DNA from: Bradyrhizobium barranii subsp. barranii
GTDB lineage: Bacteria > Pseudomonadota > Alphaproteobacteria > Rhizobiales > Xanthobacteraceae
Length of the DNA stretch: 64,000 bases
NCBI RefSeq assembly: GCF_017565645.3
Contig: NZ_CP086136.1
Location: 1,688,001 to 1,752,000, forward strand
Direction: 5' to 3'
The number at the start of each line of letters is the position of its first letter. The stretch's first letter is position 1. Shown one piece after another: positions 34,210 to 44,295 of the stretch. The notes under the pieces were generated by a model. The model had not been told where the DNA came from, did no database searches, and saw only the letters and a program-made list of their open reading frames with translations. A program made the translations under genes and the position numbers.

Positions 34210-34596
34210 TCAGTTCAGCTCCTTCAGGTAGGTGATGATGGCGGCGCGCGTCTCCGGCTTCGCCTGCCGGTAGACCATGGTCACGCCGGGAATGACGGCT
34301 TGCGGATTGCTCAGCCAGGCGTCGAGCCTGGTCTCGTCCCAGGCGAAGTCCGCTTTCGACAGCGCCTCTGAGTACTTAAAACCTTCGGTCTTGCCGGCGG
34401 GACGGCCAACGACCTTCACCAGCGCGGGGCCTTGCCGCGCCGGTTCTGACAGGTTTGTCGTGTGGCACACCGCGCATTGCTGCTTGAACAGCGTCGCGCC
34501 ATCCGGCGGCTTGGCGGCCGGCAGGGGCATTTGCGCATCGGCAACCCGCGTCACCAGCACCATCGCGGTGCACAATCCAAGCACGACTGCGCGCAT
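34210..34596 (-). CDS. Periplasmic monohaem cytochrome c
   Basis: 128 residues from ATG 34596, which gives a standard signal peptide (MRAVVLGLCTAMVLVTRVADA); in-frame ATGs at 34614 and 34620 and a TTG at 34632 would lengthen it. Haem site CAVCH at 41-45 and distal Met107 (PGVTMVYR). Class I cytochrome c, related to c2/c550. The stop is immediately followed by the VOC start. Probable electron acceptor for the dehydrogenase; the classical FAD-GDH partner has three haems, this one has a single haem. Confidence 0.88.
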   Translation of the reverse strand: MRAVVLGLCTAMVLVTRVADAQMPLPAAKPPDGATLFKQQCAVCHTTNLSEPARQGPALVKVVGRPAGKTEGFKYSEALSKADFAWDETRLDAWLSNPQAVIPGVTMVYRQAKPETRAAIITYLKELN

Positions 34597-34899
34597 CGCC
34601 AAGAATCCGCCCATCCACATCAACGTGCGCAAACTCTAGGCGGCGTCAAAGATGCGGTGGTAGTAGCGGGCTGTTTCGATGCGCGCGGAAACACTGGTGG
34701 CCGCGTGTGTTCCGCAATGCCTTATATGCGGAGCACAATTCCGCGAAACCGCCGTCAAATCCCTAAACGATCACCACACCATGCGCATTGCATGACGACC
34801 GCGCCGCTTGAACTCTCTACGCGATGCAATGACCCGGTGCAGGTGAGCGGCGCAGGATGCAGCCGGGCCATTCGTCGCGGAAAAATCCAGGAGAAATGG

Positions 34900-35205
34900 A
34901 TGAAGTTGGTGAAGACCTCGATGATCGCATGCGCTCTGTCGGCTCTCATTGCGACGCCGGTTCTCGCGCAAGGCGCGCCACCCGCCAAGACAGGCGGCAC
35001 CGTGCAAGGCAAGCCGATGCAAGGCAGCACAATGGGCAGCGGGGATGAGGAGATGAATGCTCAGCCGGGCGCGGCGGGCGAGAAGACGGGGATGAAGTCG
35101 ACCAAAGGCACCAGGGGCACGGTCGGCACCACCGGTAGCGCCGCGCACAAGGGAACCGCCGACGATTCCGCGACGGGCGGTGCAGCCCCGAGCAAGCGCT
35201 ACTAG
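34900..35205 (+). CDS. Small secreted low-complexity protein
   Basis: 101 residues from ATG 34900 (CAGGAG upstream). Sec signal peptide MKLVKTSMIACALSALIAT to VLAQG, then a mature part made almost only of Gly, Thr, Lys, Ala, Ser and Met (e.g. KGTRGTVGTTGSAAHKGTA), predicted disordered. No catalytic residues. Followed by a factor-independent terminator 22 bp after its stop, so it is transcribed alone. Function unknown. Confidence 0.68.
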   Translation: MKLVKTSMIACALSALIATPVLAQGAPPAKTGGTVQGKPMQGSTMGSGDEEMNAQPGAAGEKTGMKSTKGTRGTVGTTGSAAHKGTADDSATGGAAPSKRY

Positions 35206-35227
35206 TCCCGCTGGGTGAAGCAAGCAG

Positions 35228-35258
35228 ACTCCGGTCGCCCTGCGGCCGGAGTTTTTTT
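35228..35258 (+). terminator. Factor-independent terminator
   Basis: Stem ACTCCGG / CCGGAGT with an 11-nt loop, followed by seven T (35252-35258). Ends the transcript of the small secreted protein; its own T-run is on the + strand, so it does not serve the convergent arfB gene equally well. Confidence 0.88.
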
Positions 35259-35274
35259 GACTTGGTCTGCTTTG

Positions 35275-35694
35275 CTAGTCGTCGAAGCGGCCGCCGCCGC
35301 GCCCTGCCTTGATGTCGCTGCGGCGCTTCTTGCCGTCGAGCCGGCGCTGCTTGGAGCCAAAGGTCGGCCGTGTCGCGCGGCGCGGCTTCGGCCGTATCAT
35401 CGCTTCGGTCAGGATCTCGGTGAGCCGATCGATGGCGTCCTGACGGTTACGCTCCTGGGTGCGGAAGCGCTGGGCGTGGATCACGATCACGCCGTCCTTG
35501 GTCAGGCGCTGGCCGGCGATGCGGGCGAGCCGGATCACCGCATCCTCCGGCAAGGTCAGCTTGCGCGTGTCGAAGCGCAGCTGGGCCGAGGTCGAGACCT
35601 TGTTGACGTTCTGCCCGCCCGGGCCGGAGGCGCGGACAAAGCCGATCTCGATGTCGTCCTCGTCGATGACGAGATCGCGGGATATCCGCAGCAT
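35275..35694 (-). CDS. arfB: Alternative ribosome-rescue peptidyl-tRNA hydrolase ArfB
   Basis: 139 residues from ATG 35694 (MLRISRDLVIDEDDIEI). The release-factor GGQ motif sits at 26-28 (SGPGGQNVNKV) and the C-terminus is a short basic tail (RRLDGKKRRSDIKAGRG) that enters the mRNA channel of stalled ribosomes. No codon-recognition domain, so not RF1/RF2. Downstream of the M16 peptidase genes on the same strand with 116 bp between. Confidence 0.92.
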   Translation of the reverse strand: MLRISRDLVIDEDDIEIGFVRASGPGGQNVNKVSTSAQLRFDTRKLTLPEDAVIRLARIAGQRLTKDGVIVIHAQRFRTQERNRQDAIDRLTEILTEAMIRPKPRRATRPTFGSKQRRLDGKKRRSDIKAGRGGGRFDD

Positions 35695-35810
35695 GATGGC
35701 ACCATTCGTGATGTCCGGACATATCGCGGACGTCCACGTTCGGCAATGGCGCATCCTGGAAACGCAAATGGCCGGGCGAGCCCGGCCATTTCAGGAAATG
35801 TCAGGGGACG

Positions 35811-37178
35811 TCAGTTCGACTTCGTCGCCGGTGCCGCGGCCGGTTGCGCGGCCGCCTGTGGGGCGCGGCCGACGACGACGGTCAGGAGGCCCTGGCCCCA
35901 GAGGCGCTTGGCGGCGGCCTTGGCGTCGTCCAGTGTCACCGCATCGACGATGGCGTTGCGCTTCTCGATATAGTCGATCGGCAGCTTGTCCTGCTGGTAT
36001 TGCAGCAGCGCCTGCGCGAGCTTCGAGGAGGTGTCCAGCGCCAGCATCTGCGAGCCCTTGAGGTAGGACTTGGCTTCGTCGAGCTCCTTCTGCGTCGGGC
36101 CCTCCTCGGCGATGCGGCGCACTTCCTTGTCGATGGCGTCGATGGTGTCGCCGGCACGGTCGGCGCGGGTGCCGGTGTTGCCGATGAAGACCGCCGAATG
36201 TTCCATCCAGAGCAGCGATTCGAACACGGAATAAGCCAGCCCGCGCTTCTCGCGCACCTCGCGATAGAGCCGGGAGGACAATCCGCCGCCGCCCAGGATG
36301 TGGTTGACGACATAGGCGGCCATGAAGTTCGGATCGTTGCGCTTCACGCCGGGGCCGCCGAAGGTGATGACGGTCTGCGGCACGTCGAGCGGCACGAAGG
36401 CGCGCTGCGGCGGTTTTGCCGCCTCGACGTCGGCGACCGGCGTGAGATTGGCTTTTGCGGGCAGGCTACCAAAAGTGTGGTCGAGCAGCTTGCCGAGGGT
36501 GGCCGGATCGACGTCGCCGACCACCGCGATCTTCAGCCCGTCCTTCGCAATCACGCGGCCGACATAATCCTTCATGTCGGCGACCGTGATGGCCGGCACG
36601 CTGTCCAGCGTGCCATTGGTCTGCCGGCCATAGGGATGGTCGCCGAACGCGACCTCCAGGAACTTGCGGCTCGCCAGCGACGACGGATTGGTGGTCTCGC
36701 GGCGCAGGCCCGAGATCACCTGTGAGCGAATGCGCTCGACGTCGGCGGTGTCGAAATGCGGCGAGGTCAGCGCGCTCCTGAGCAGGTCGAAGGCCTCGTC
36801 CTTGTTGTCGCGCAGCATCCGCAGGCTGCCGCGGAACGTATCGCGGGTGGCGCTGAAGGAGAGCTCGATAGCGCGGCGGTCGAGCCGCTCATGGAAGGTC
36901 TTGGAGTCGAGATCGCCGGAGCCCTCGTCGAGGAGGTCGCCGACCAGATTGGCGACGCCGGATTTGTCCTTGGGATCCTGCGCCGAGCCGCCGGCAAAGG
37001 AATATTCCATGGCGATCAGCGGCACGGTCGCATCCTGTACGAACCAGGCTTCGATGCCGCCCGGCGAAGTCAGGTGCTGGATCTTTGCAGCCGCCTGTGA
37101 CGGCGAGACCGTAGCCAGCGCGAGTGCCGCGCCGGTGGCAAGCGAGAATGCAACACGTCGAAGGAAGGGATAGGTCAC
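35811..37178 (-). CDS. M16-family peptidase-like protein lacking the HxxEH site (partner subunit)
   Basis: 455 residues from GTG 37178, whose codon overlaps the stop of the upstream M16 gene (GTGA). Signal peptide ending PSQAAA. The M16 fold is clear (TFGGPGVKRNDPNFMAAYVV, GGGLSSRLYREVREKRGLAYS, the second-domain signature), but where active members have HxxEH this protein has NLVGDLLDEG. It therefore should act as the non-catalytic half of a heterodimer with the next-encoded protein, as in bacterial and mitochondrial processing peptidases. Confidence 0.9.
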   Translation of the reverse strand: MTYPFLRRVAFSLATGAALALATVSPSQAAAKIQHLTSPGGIEAWFVQDATVPLIAMEYSFAGGSAQDPKDKSGVANLVGDLLDEGSGDLDSKTFHERLDRRAIELSFSATRDTFRGSLRMLRDNKDEAFDLLRSALTSPHFDTADVERIRSQVISGLRRETTNPSSLASRKFLEVAFGDHPYGRQTNGTLDSVPAITVADMKDYVGRVIAKDGLKIAVVGDVDPATLGKLLDHTFGSLPAKANLTPVADVEAAKPPQRAFVPLDVPQTVITFGGPGVKRNDPNFMAAYVVNHILGGGGLSSRLYREVREKRGLAYSVFESLLWMEHSAVFIGNTGTRADRAGDTIDAIDKEVRRIAEEGPTQKELDEAKSYLKGSQMLALDTSSKLAQALLQYQQDKLPIDYIEKRNAIVDAVTLDDAKAAAKRLWGQGLLTVVVGRAPQAAAQPAAAPATKSN

Positions 37179-38569
37179 GAACGCTTCTCCTCGCGCTTGG
37201 CGGCACTGGTGTCCTTGATCAGATAGCCCGTCACCGAGCGCTTCTTCTCGAGCCATTTCTGCGCGACAGTGCGAACCTGCTCGGCGGTGACCGCGCGAAT
37301 GCGGTCGGGCCAGCTCCTGATGTCCTCGATCGAGAGGCCCGTGGTCAGCGCGCCGCCATACCAGCGCGCCAGCACCGCCTGGTTGTCCTGGGCGTAGATC
37401 GCTTCCGCAATGAGCTGGGTCTTGACCCGCTCGAGGTCTTCGGCGCGGATCGGGTTCTGTGCGACGTCGGCGATGACGCCGTCGACCACTTGCTCGACAT
37501 CGGCAAAGCTGACGCCCGGTTTCGGTGAGGCCGAGATCGCGAACTGGGTCGGGTCGAGCGAGATGCTCGAATAGCTGGCGCTGGCGGATACCGCGAGCGG
37601 CTTGTCGACCACGAGCGCGCGGTAGAGATAGGAATTGCTGCCGCTGCCCATCAGCTGCGCCAGCACGTCGAGGGCGGCGCTTTCACCTGCAGCGGCGGTG
37701 GTCGCCGACGGTACGAGATAATAGCGGCGCAGGCTCGGCTGCTCGACGCGCGGGTCGGCCAGCGTGACCGTGCGCGGCGCCGCCGGCTCCGGCTCCTGCG
37801 GACGGATGCGCCGCTCCGGGATCGCGGGCTGGGCCGGAATGGAGCCGAAATTCCGCTCGACCAACGGGCGGATGTCGGCGGCTTCCACGTCGCCGGCGAT
37901 CACGAGGATCGCGTTGTTCGGCGCGTAGAAGCGGCGGTAGAAGGCGAGCGCATCCTCGCGGTCGAGCTTCTCGATCTCCTGGTGCCAGCCGATCACCGGC
38001 CGGCCGTAGGGATGGTTGAGATAGAGCGCGGCCATGATCTGCTCGTTGAGCCGCGCATCCGGATTGTTGGCGACCCGCATGTTGTACTCTTCGAGCACGA
38101 CGTCGCGCTCGGGCAGCACGTTCTCGTCCTTGAGGATCAGGCCGGTCATGCGATCGGCCTCGAACTCCATCATGGTCGGCAGCTGCTCTTTCGGCACGCG
38201 CTGGTAGTAGTTGGTGTAGTCGACCGAGGTCGAGGCGTTCTCGTTGCCGCCGACGCGGAGCACGGTCTGGGAGAATTCGCCGACCGGATGCTTCGAGGTG
38301 CCCTTGAACATCAGATGTTCGAGGAAGTGCGCGAGCCCGGACTTGCCCGGGGTCTCGTCGGCCGAGCCGACCTTGTACCAGATCATCTCCGTGACCACGG
38401 GCGTGCGATGGTCCGGGATCACCACGACCTGCATGCCGTTGGCGAGCGTGAAGCTGGCGGGCGGGGCCGATGTCACCGTGGTCTGGGCGAGGGCGGCGCT
38501 GGCTGAGAGGACACTCGTCGAAAGCAGCGCGGCAAGGAGGCAGGCGGCCGATCGGTAAGAGGACATCAT
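37175..38569 (-). CDS. M16-family zinc metallopeptidase, catalytic subunit
   Basis: 464 residues from ATG 38569 (AAGGATT just upstream). Signal peptide to LAQ; inverted zinc motif HFLEH in GLAHFLEHLMFKGT near residue 81 and the downstream Glu in the ERDVVLEEYNMR segment near 154-165. Periplasmic peptidase of the pitrilysin/processing-peptidase family. GTGA overlap with its inactive partner implies equal production of both. Part of the ileS-lspA-DUF3035-like-M16-M16 arrangement seen in many alphaproteobacteria. Confidence 0.93.
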   Translation of the reverse strand: MMSSYRSAACLLAALLSTSVLSASAALAQTTVTSAPPASFTLANGMQVVVIPDHRTPVVTEMIWYKVGSADETPGKSGLAHFLEHLMFKGTSKHPVGEFSQTVLRVGGNENASTSVDYTNYYQRVPKEQLPTMMEFEADRMTGLILKDENVLPERDVVLEEYNMRVANNPDARLNEQIMAALYLNHPYGRPVIGWHQEIEKLDREDALAFYRRFYAPNNAILVIAGDVEAADIRPLVERNFGSIPAQPAIPERRIRPQEPEPAAPRTVTLADPRVEQPSLRRYYLVPSATTAAAGESAALDVLAQLMGSGSNSYLYRALVVDKPLAVSASASYSSISLDPTQFAISASPKPGVSFADVEQVVDGVIADVAQNPIRAEDLERVKTQLIAEAIYAQDNQAVLARWYGGALTTGLSIEDIRSWPDRIRAVTAEQVRTVAQKWLEKKRSVTGYLIKDTSAAKREEKRS

Positions 38570-38772
38570 AATCCTTATGAAAAGGCCGAACCCGGATGTC
38601 CGGCTCGGAGGCACGGCATGCTACACCGTGCGGCTGAGGCTTCGCGTCACGAAGCAGAGAACTCAACGCGGTGGCAAGTTACTGATAAGCAATATGCAGA
38701 CTGCGTCCGGCGTGCGTAAGCCGCCGGTGCCAGGATGCGCCTGTCAGGATGTCGCGGTGGGCAGGAGCGCTA

Positions 38773-39495
38773 CTATTCCTTTTCCTTGCCCGACATGATG
38801 TCGAAATAGGTCCGGCGCGACTTGTCCGGCCCGGCGCCATAGGCGTAGTTCGGGGACGGCGTCTGGTAGCCCGGCGGCGGCTCGACCAGCGACGAGCGCG
38901 GCGGCTCGCTGGTGAATTTCTTCTCTTCGGAGCTGTTGCCGCCCTTCATCATGTTCCACAGACCGCCGGCGTAGCCGAGTTCGGCGGGACTGAGCGACGG
39001 GTTGCCGTTGGTGCCCGGCTGGATCGGGTCATTGCTTGTACGGGGGGCTGCGGCGACCTCGCCGGCCTTCATCTCGGCGGGCGTCAGCGGTTGGGCCGCC
39101 TGCCAGTTCTCCGTCGCCTTGGTCGCCTTCTTGCGCGCTGCGATGGCTTCCTTGCGGCGCTTCTCTTCGGGGTCCTTCGGCCAGTTCGGAGCATTCTTGG
39201 CCTGGGTTGCCGGAGGCGGCAGGTCGAGCTTGGGCGGCACGACGAGCGGCGAGCGCTCGCGGTATTCGATGCCGGGCTTTTCCATGCTCTTGGCACCGAT
39301 GCCGGACATCAGATTGTCGATGATCTTCTCTTCGAAGGTCATCCCGTCATCATCATCGTCGTCGTCACCGGCACGGACCGGGCCTGCCGTCATGACGAGG
39401 CCGATGCCGAGCGCGACAGCGGACAATTTCAACGCCCGCCAGAACCCCGCTTTGGGGTCTCGAACCATCGAACCGCTGGTCTCGGAGCTGCGCAT
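38773..39495 (-). CDS. Secreted protein with DUF3035-like region (possible BamF-type lipoprotein relative)
   Basis: 240 residues from ATG 39495 (a GTG precedes it by one codon). Signal peptide around LKLSAVALGIGLVMTAGPVRA, then a run of seven Asp, then DGMTFEEKIIDNLM and EYRERSPLVVPPKLDLPPP, which resembles the APLxLPPxFxLRPP block of DUF3035, the family of the Caulobacter BAM component BamF. The rest is Pro/Lys/Ala-rich and disordered. No lipobox Cys is visible, unlike BamF. Location between lspA and M16 genes also matches DUF3035 genes elsewhere. Assignment tentative. Confidence 0.6.
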   Translation of the reverse strand: MRSSETSGSMVRDPKAGFWRALKLSAVALGIGLVMTAGPVRAGDDDDDDDGMTFEEKIIDNLMSGIGAKSMEKPGIEYRERSPLVVPPKLDLPPPATQAKNAPNWPKDPEEKRRKEAIAARKKATKATENWQAAQPLTPAEMKAGEVAAAPRTSNDPIQPGTNGNPSLSPAELGYAGGLWNMMKGGNSSEEKKFTSEPPRSSLVEPPPGYQTPSPNYAYGAGPDKSRRTYFDIMSGKEKE

Positions 39496-39601
39496 CACTG
39501 TACCTGTTCCATATTGTGGCAGATTGCTGCACTTTGCCGCTCGCACGCGGCCAATCCTCGCAAAAAGCAGGGTTCCACCTGCCGGTCCGTATCGGCCGGG
39601 A

Positions 39602-40096
39602 TCAGGGCGCTTTTGCGGCGGGTACCCCCAGGAAGGAATCATACAATAGCGCCGCCACCCCGACAACGATGGCCACGTCCGCGAGGTTAAACACATACCA
39701 ATTATAGGTATTTCCGCCGATCTCGATGTGGAACAGGGCGAAATCGACCACCGCGCCGTAGGCGAAGCGGTCGATGCCGTTGCCGATCGCGCCGCCGATG
39801 ATCAGCCCGAGTGCGACCGTGGCGAGCAGGGTGTGCGAGCGGGCCATCCAGATCGCCAGGGCGACCACGGCGACGACCTTGACCGCCATCAGCGCGATCT
39901 GCGCCGACTGGCCGTCGTTCTGGAGCCAGCCGAAGCTGATCCCGATGTTCCAGGCCAGCACCAGGTCGAAGAACGGCATCACCTTCACCACGCCACGGCG
40001 GGCAAGGTCGAACACGTTCAGGAGCCACAGCTTTGAGGCCTGGTCGGCCACCAGCGTGACCACGGCCGCGAGGATGCCGGCGCGAAGCGGGGTCAT
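39602..40096 (-). CDS. lspA: Lipoprotein signal peptidase (signal peptidase II)
   Basis: 164 residues, four hydrophobic segments. Catalytic aspartates in GGAIGNGIDRFAYGAVVDF (near 118) and FNLADVAIVVG (near 145); N-terminal VADQASKLW and NIGISFGWL are also conserved. Removes signal peptides of prolipoproteins at the inner membrane. Nine bp after ileS, the classic ileS-lspA linkage. Confidence 0.96.
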   Translation of the reverse strand: MTPLRAGILAAVVTLVADQASKLWLLNVFDLARRGVVKVMPFFDLVLAWNIGISFGWLQNDGQSAQIALMAVKVVAVVALAIWMARSHTLLATVALGLIIGGAIGNGIDRFAYGAVVDFALFHIEIGGNTYNWYVFNLADVAIVVGVAALLYDSFLGVPAAKAP

Positions 40097-40105
40097 GGCC
40101 GGGGA

Positions 40106-43105
40106 TCAGACCCCCACCCCCAGCGCCTTCCATTCGCGCAGCGCCTGGGCGTCGCGCGGAGTGACGTCGGGGTATTCAGGGTCTTCACCGACCATGGGCG
40201 AGATCTTCCAGGAGCGGGCGCATTTGGTGCCGACCGCCTTCTCGACGACGACCGCGACGCCGGGCACCGCATCGAGACGGAACGCGCCCGCAGGCGCCTC
40301 GCCCTCACGCACCTCGTAGTTCGAGGTGATGCAGACCTCGGCGAGATCGGTGTCGAACAGCGTCGCCAGCATGTCGCGGTCGGCGACATAGATCACCGGG
40401 GAGGCCTCGAGCGACGAGCCGATGTTCTTGGCGGCGCGCTCAAGCTCCAGCGCGCCGGTGACGACGCGGCGGACGTTGCGGATGGTCTCCCACTTCGCGG
40501 CGAGCTTGTCGTCGCGGAGCGTCTCGATGCCTTCGGGAAACAGGGTCAGATGGACGGAAGGCTCCGCGTTCGGCCGGAACATGCGCCAGGCTTCCTCGGT
40601 CGTGAAGCTCAGGATCGGCGCGAGCCATTTCAGGAGCGCATCGCACAACAGGTCGATCGTGGTGAGCGCGGCCTTGCGCGCCGCCGAGGACGGCGGGTCG
40701 CAATAGAGCGTGTCCTTGCGGATATCGAAGTAGAACGCCGACAGCTCGGAGTTCATGAAGGCTGCCAAGCTCGCGACCACGGTCTTGTAGTCGAAGGCGG
40801 CATAGGCCTTGCGAACGGTTTCGGCATGGCCGGCCAATTCGTGCAGCATCAGCCGCTCGAGCTCGGGCATCTCGGCATAGGCGACCTTCTCGCTCGCCTT
40901 GAAGTGATGCAGCGTACCGAGCATCCAGCGGATCGAGTTGCGCAGCTTGCGATAGGTCTCGATGGTGTTCTTCAGGATCTCCGGGCCGATGCGCTGGTCG
41001 TCGGCATAGTCGGTGGCGCAGACCCACAGGCGCAGGATGTCCGCGCCCGAATCCTTGATCACCTTCTGCGGCTCGACGGTATTGCCGAGCGACTTCGACA
41101 TCTTGCGGCCGTTCTCGTCGAGCGTGAAGCCGTGGGTGAGCACGATGTCGTAGGGCGCGCGGCCCCGCGTGCCCGCGCTTTCCAGCAGCGAGGAATGAAA
41201 CCAACCGCGATGCTGGTCGCTGCCTTCCAGATACATCACGGTGTCGTTGCCGCCGTCGATCTTGCGGACGATGTTGCCGAGCTGCGGGAAGTTCTGGCGA
41301 TCCTCGAGCACGAAGGCGTGCGTGGAGCCCGAATCGAACCAGACGTCGCAGATGTCGTCGACCTTCTTCCAGTCCTCGCTCGCGCGGGACCCGAGGAAGC
41401 GCTCGCGGGCGCCGTCCATGTACCAGGCGTCGGCGCCTTCCTCCATGAAGGCTTCGGCGATGCGCTGGTTGACGATCTCGTCCTGCAGGATCTCGGCCGA
41501 GCCGTCGCTCTTCTCGCGCACGAACACGGCGATCGGCACGCCCCAGGCGCGCTGGCGCGAGATCACCCAGTCCGGACGATTGGCGATCATGCCGTTGATG
41601 CGGTTCTCGCCCGACGGCGGCACCCATTGCGTGACCGAGATCGCGTGCAGCGCGCGGGCGCGCAGCGTGTCGCCCTTCTTCGCATGGCCGTCATCGCTGA
41701 TGTCCTTGTCCATCGCGATGAACCATTGCGGCGTGTTGCGGAAGATTACCGGCTTCTTCGAGCGCCACGAATGCGGATATTGATGCTTGAGGCGGCCGCG
41801 GGCGAGCAGCTTGCCGCCCTCGATCAGCGCCTTGATCACGGCCTCGTTGGCATCGCCCTTCTCGCCCTTGTCGTTGAGCACGCGCTTGCCGGTGAAGCCG
41901 GGGGCCTGCGCGGTATAGGCGCCGTTCTCGTCGACGGTGTAGGGGATCGCGGTCGGGATGCCGCGCGCATCGAGCTCGCGGGTGTTGGCCGTCCAGACGT
42001 CGAAGTCCTCGCGGCCGTGGCTCGGCGCGGTGTGCACGAAGCCGGTGCCGGTGTCGTCGGTGACATGCTCGCCGGCGAGCAGCGGCACGATGAACTCGTA
42101 ACCGCCGTCGAACCCGCGCAGGGGATGGGCGCATTCCACGGCGTCCAGCGTGTCGCCGGGAATGTCGCGCACCTTCTCATAGGACGTGACGCGCGCCTGC
42201 TTGAACACTTCTGCGGCGAGCGCATCGGCCAGGATCAGGAGATCGCCGGTCTTGGCCCAGTTGTCGGCGGGCGCATCCGTCACCTTATAAAGGCCGTAGG
42301 CGATTTTCGGCGAGAACGAGATCGCGCGGTTGCCGGGCAGCGTCCAGGGCGTGGTGGTCCAGATCACGACGGAGGCGCTGGCGAGTGCGCCATGTGCCGG
42401 TGACGTGACGGGAAACTTCACCCACACCATGTCGGAGGTGTAGTCCTCGTACTCGACCTCGGCTTCCGCAAGCGCGGTCTTCTCGACCACGCTCCACATC
42501 ACCGGCTTGGAGCCGCGATACAGCGTGCCGTTGGCCGCGAACTTCATCAGCTCGCGGGCGATCTGCGCTTCGGCCGGATAGCTCATCGTCTGATAGGGAT
42601 GATCCCAGTCGCCGATGATGCCGAGCCGCTTGAACTCCTCGCGCTGCACGTTGATCCAGTGCGTCGCATAGGCGCGGCATTCCTTGCGGAACGCCACCAT
42701 CGCGGCCGAGTCGCGGAAATCGGGCTTCTGCTTGCCCTTCTTGCGGTAGTTCTCTTCCTCGATCTTCCACTCGATCGGCAGGCCGTGGCAGTCCCAGCCG
42801 GGCACGTAATTGGAGTCGAAGCCGAGCATCTGCTGGCTCTTGGTCACGACGTCCTTGAGGATCTTGTTCAGCGCGTGTCCGATGTGGATGTTGCCGTTGG
42901 CGTAGGGCGGGCCGTCATGCAGTACGAATTTGGCGCGGCCCTGGGCTTCCCGGCGCAGCTTGTCGTAGAGGCCGATGTCGTTCCAATACTTCAGCAGTTC
43001 CGGCTCGCGCTGCGGCAGGCCGGCGCGCATCGGGAAATCCGTCTGCGGCAAATAAAGGGTCTTGGAATAGTCTTTGGCGTCGGACTTTTGCGGCTTTTCG
43101 GACAT
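40106..43105 (-). CDS. ileS: Isoleucyl-tRNA synthetase
   Basis: 999 residues. Class I HIGH motif in [14 protein letters not shown] near residue 64; KMSKS loop ([10 protein letters not shown]) near 668; editing-domain signatures such as [15 protein letters not shown] near 249 and [10 protein letters not shown]. The anticodon-binding domain closes the protein and there is no C-terminal four-Cys zinc finger, so it ends as the shorter bacterial type does. Upstream ribF, downstream lspA. A 218-bp gap to ribF contains a small GAGCC/GGCTC hairpin but no T-box-like structure. Confidence 0.97.
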   Translation of the reverse strand: MSEKPQKSDAKDYSKTLYLPQTDFPMRAGLPQREPELLKYWNDIGLYDKLRREAQGRAKFVLHDGPPYANGNIHIGHALNKILKDVVTKSQQMLGFDSNYVPGWDCHGLPIEWKIEEENYRKKGKQKPDFRDSAAMVAFRKECRAYATHWINVQREEFKRLGIIGDWDHPYQTMSYPAEAQIARELMKFAANGTLYRGSKPVMWSVVEKTALAEAEVEYEDYTSDMVWVKFPVTSPAHGALASASVVIWTTTPWTLPGNRAISFSPKIAYGLYKVTDAPADNWAKTGDLLILADALAAEVFKQARVTSYEKVRDIPGDTLDAVECAHPLRGFDGGYEFIVPLLAGEHVTDDTGTGFVHTAPSHGREDFDVWTANTRELDARGIPTAIPYTVDENGAYTAQAPGFTGKRVLNDKGEKGDANEAVIKALIEGGKLLARGRLKHQYPHSWRSKKPVIFRNTPQWFIAMDKDISDDGHAKKGDTLRARALHAISVTQWVPPSGENRINGMIANRPDWVISRQRAWGVPIAVFVREKSDGSAEILQDEIVNQRIAEAFMEEGADAWYMDGARERFLGSRASEDWKKVDDICDVWFDSGSTHAFVLEDRQNFPQLGNIVRKIDGGNDTVMYLEGSDQHRGWFHSSLLESAGTRGRAPYDIVLTHGFTLDENGRKMSKSLGNTVEPQKVIKDSGADILRLWVCATDYADDQRIGPEILKNTIETYRKLRNSIRWMLGTLHHFKASEKVAYAEMPELERLMLHELAGHAETVRKAYAAFDYKTVVASLAAFMNSELSAFYFDIRKDTLYCDPPSSAARKAALTTIDLLCDALLKWLAPILSFTTEEAWRMFRPNAEPSVHLTLFPEGIETLRDDKLAAKWETIRNVRRVVTGALELERAAKNIGSSLEASPVIYVADRDMLATLFDTDLAEVCITSNYEVREGEAPAGAFRLDAVPGVAVVVEKAVGTKCARSWKISPMVGEDPEYPDVTPRDAQALREWKALGVGV

Positions 43106-43323
43106 GGGGCTGACTGGCTCGGAAGGGCGCGGAAACGGATAGCGACTGGAATCGCGGGGTGAAACGACGAAATCCCGGTCTTGCGCCGAGCCTTCAGGCT
43201 CAGGCGGAAGCCGGGCCGCTAATCCCTATGATGCGCCGCGCAAACATGGGCTCTCCATAGCAGGGGCCCAAGGGAAGCGCAAAAGGTAGAAGCGCAAAAG
43301 GTTCGGCGGGCCGGATTTGGGCC

Positions 43324-44295
43324 TCAATCGATCACGCCAAGCCGCGGAAACGCGTCCGGGGCGGCGGCCAGCACGGCGCGGGCGCGGGCGGAATCGTCGT
43401 CCATCTGGCGGATCAGGGCCTCCAGGCTGTCGAATTTCAGCTCCTCGCGGATGAAGCCGACGAAGGCGCAGTCGAGCGCTTGTCCGTAGAGGTCGCCCTT
43501 GAAGTCGAACAGGAAGATTTCCAGCAGCGGCGCGCCATTATCAAAGGTCGGACGGCGGCCGAAGCTTGCCACCCCGTCCAGCCGCTCGGCGCCGCGGCCG
43601 ACCCGCACCGCATAGATGCCGTGCTTGAGGCCGCAATTGGCATCGAGGCGGATGTTGGCGGTGGGATAGCCGAGGTCGCGGCCGCGCTTCTCGCCGTGGA
43701 TCACCTCGCCGGTGATGAACCAGGGCGCGCCCAGCATGGTGGTGGCCTCGTCGATGAGGCCCTCGGCGAGCGCGATCCGGATGGCGCTGGAGGAGACCGG
43801 CCGCTCGTCGATGTCGACATGGGCCTGCACGTCAACCTCGATGCCGAGTCGAGGCGCCTCGTTGACCAGGAGGCTCGGCGAGCCGACGCGACCCTTGCCG
43901 AAATGGAAGTCGTAGCCGACCGCGATGCCGCTGACGCCGAGGCGTCCGATCAGGTCATGGTGAATGAAGTCTTGCGCGCTGGTCCCGGCCCTGGCCTTGT
44001 CGAAGGTCATGACCACGGCGCCGGCGAGCCCGGTGCCGGCTAAAAGCCGCAACTTGGCCGGCTCGTCCGTCAGGCGGAATTGCGGGGTGTTCGGGCTGAA
44101 AAACCGGCGTGGATGCGGCTCGAAGGTCAATGCCAGCGCAGGGTGGCCATGCGCCCGGCCCATTTCCAGGGCGGCTGCGATCACCGCGCGATGACCAAGA
44201 TGAACGCCGTCGAAATTGCCCATGGCGACCACGGCGCCCCTCAAAATCGCGGAATCCGGCGTTGTGTCGCGGATAACGGTAAAATGCGGGACCAT
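43324..44295 (-). CDS. ribF: Bifunctional riboflavin kinase/FAD synthetase
   Basis: 323 residues from ATG 44295 (MVPHFTVIRDTTPDSA); the frame is open 84 bp upstream without conservation. N-terminal FMN adenylyltransferase with AMGNFDGVHLGHRAVI near residues 23-38; C-terminal riboflavin kinase with VIHGEKRGRDLGYPTANIRL near 200 and FLFDFKGDLYGQ near 275. Makes FMN and FAD in the cytosol. The ribF-ileS-lspA order is widespread. Confidence 0.96.
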   Translation of the reverse strand: MVPHFTVIRDTTPDSAILRGAVVAMGNFDGVHLGHRAVIAAALEMGRAHGHPALALTFEPHPRRFFSPNTPQFRLTDEPAKLRLLAGTGLAGAVVMTFDKARAGTSAQDFIHHDLIGRLGVSGIAVGYDFHFGKGRVGSPSLLVNEAPRLGIEVDVQAHVDIDERPVSSSAIRIALAEGLIDEATTMLGAPWFITGEVIHGEKRGRDLGYPTANIRLDANCGLKHGIYAVRVGRGAERLDGVASFGRRPTFDNGAPLLEIFLFDFKGDLYGQALDCAFVGFIREELKFDSLEALIRQMDDDSARARAVLAAAPDAFPRLGVID

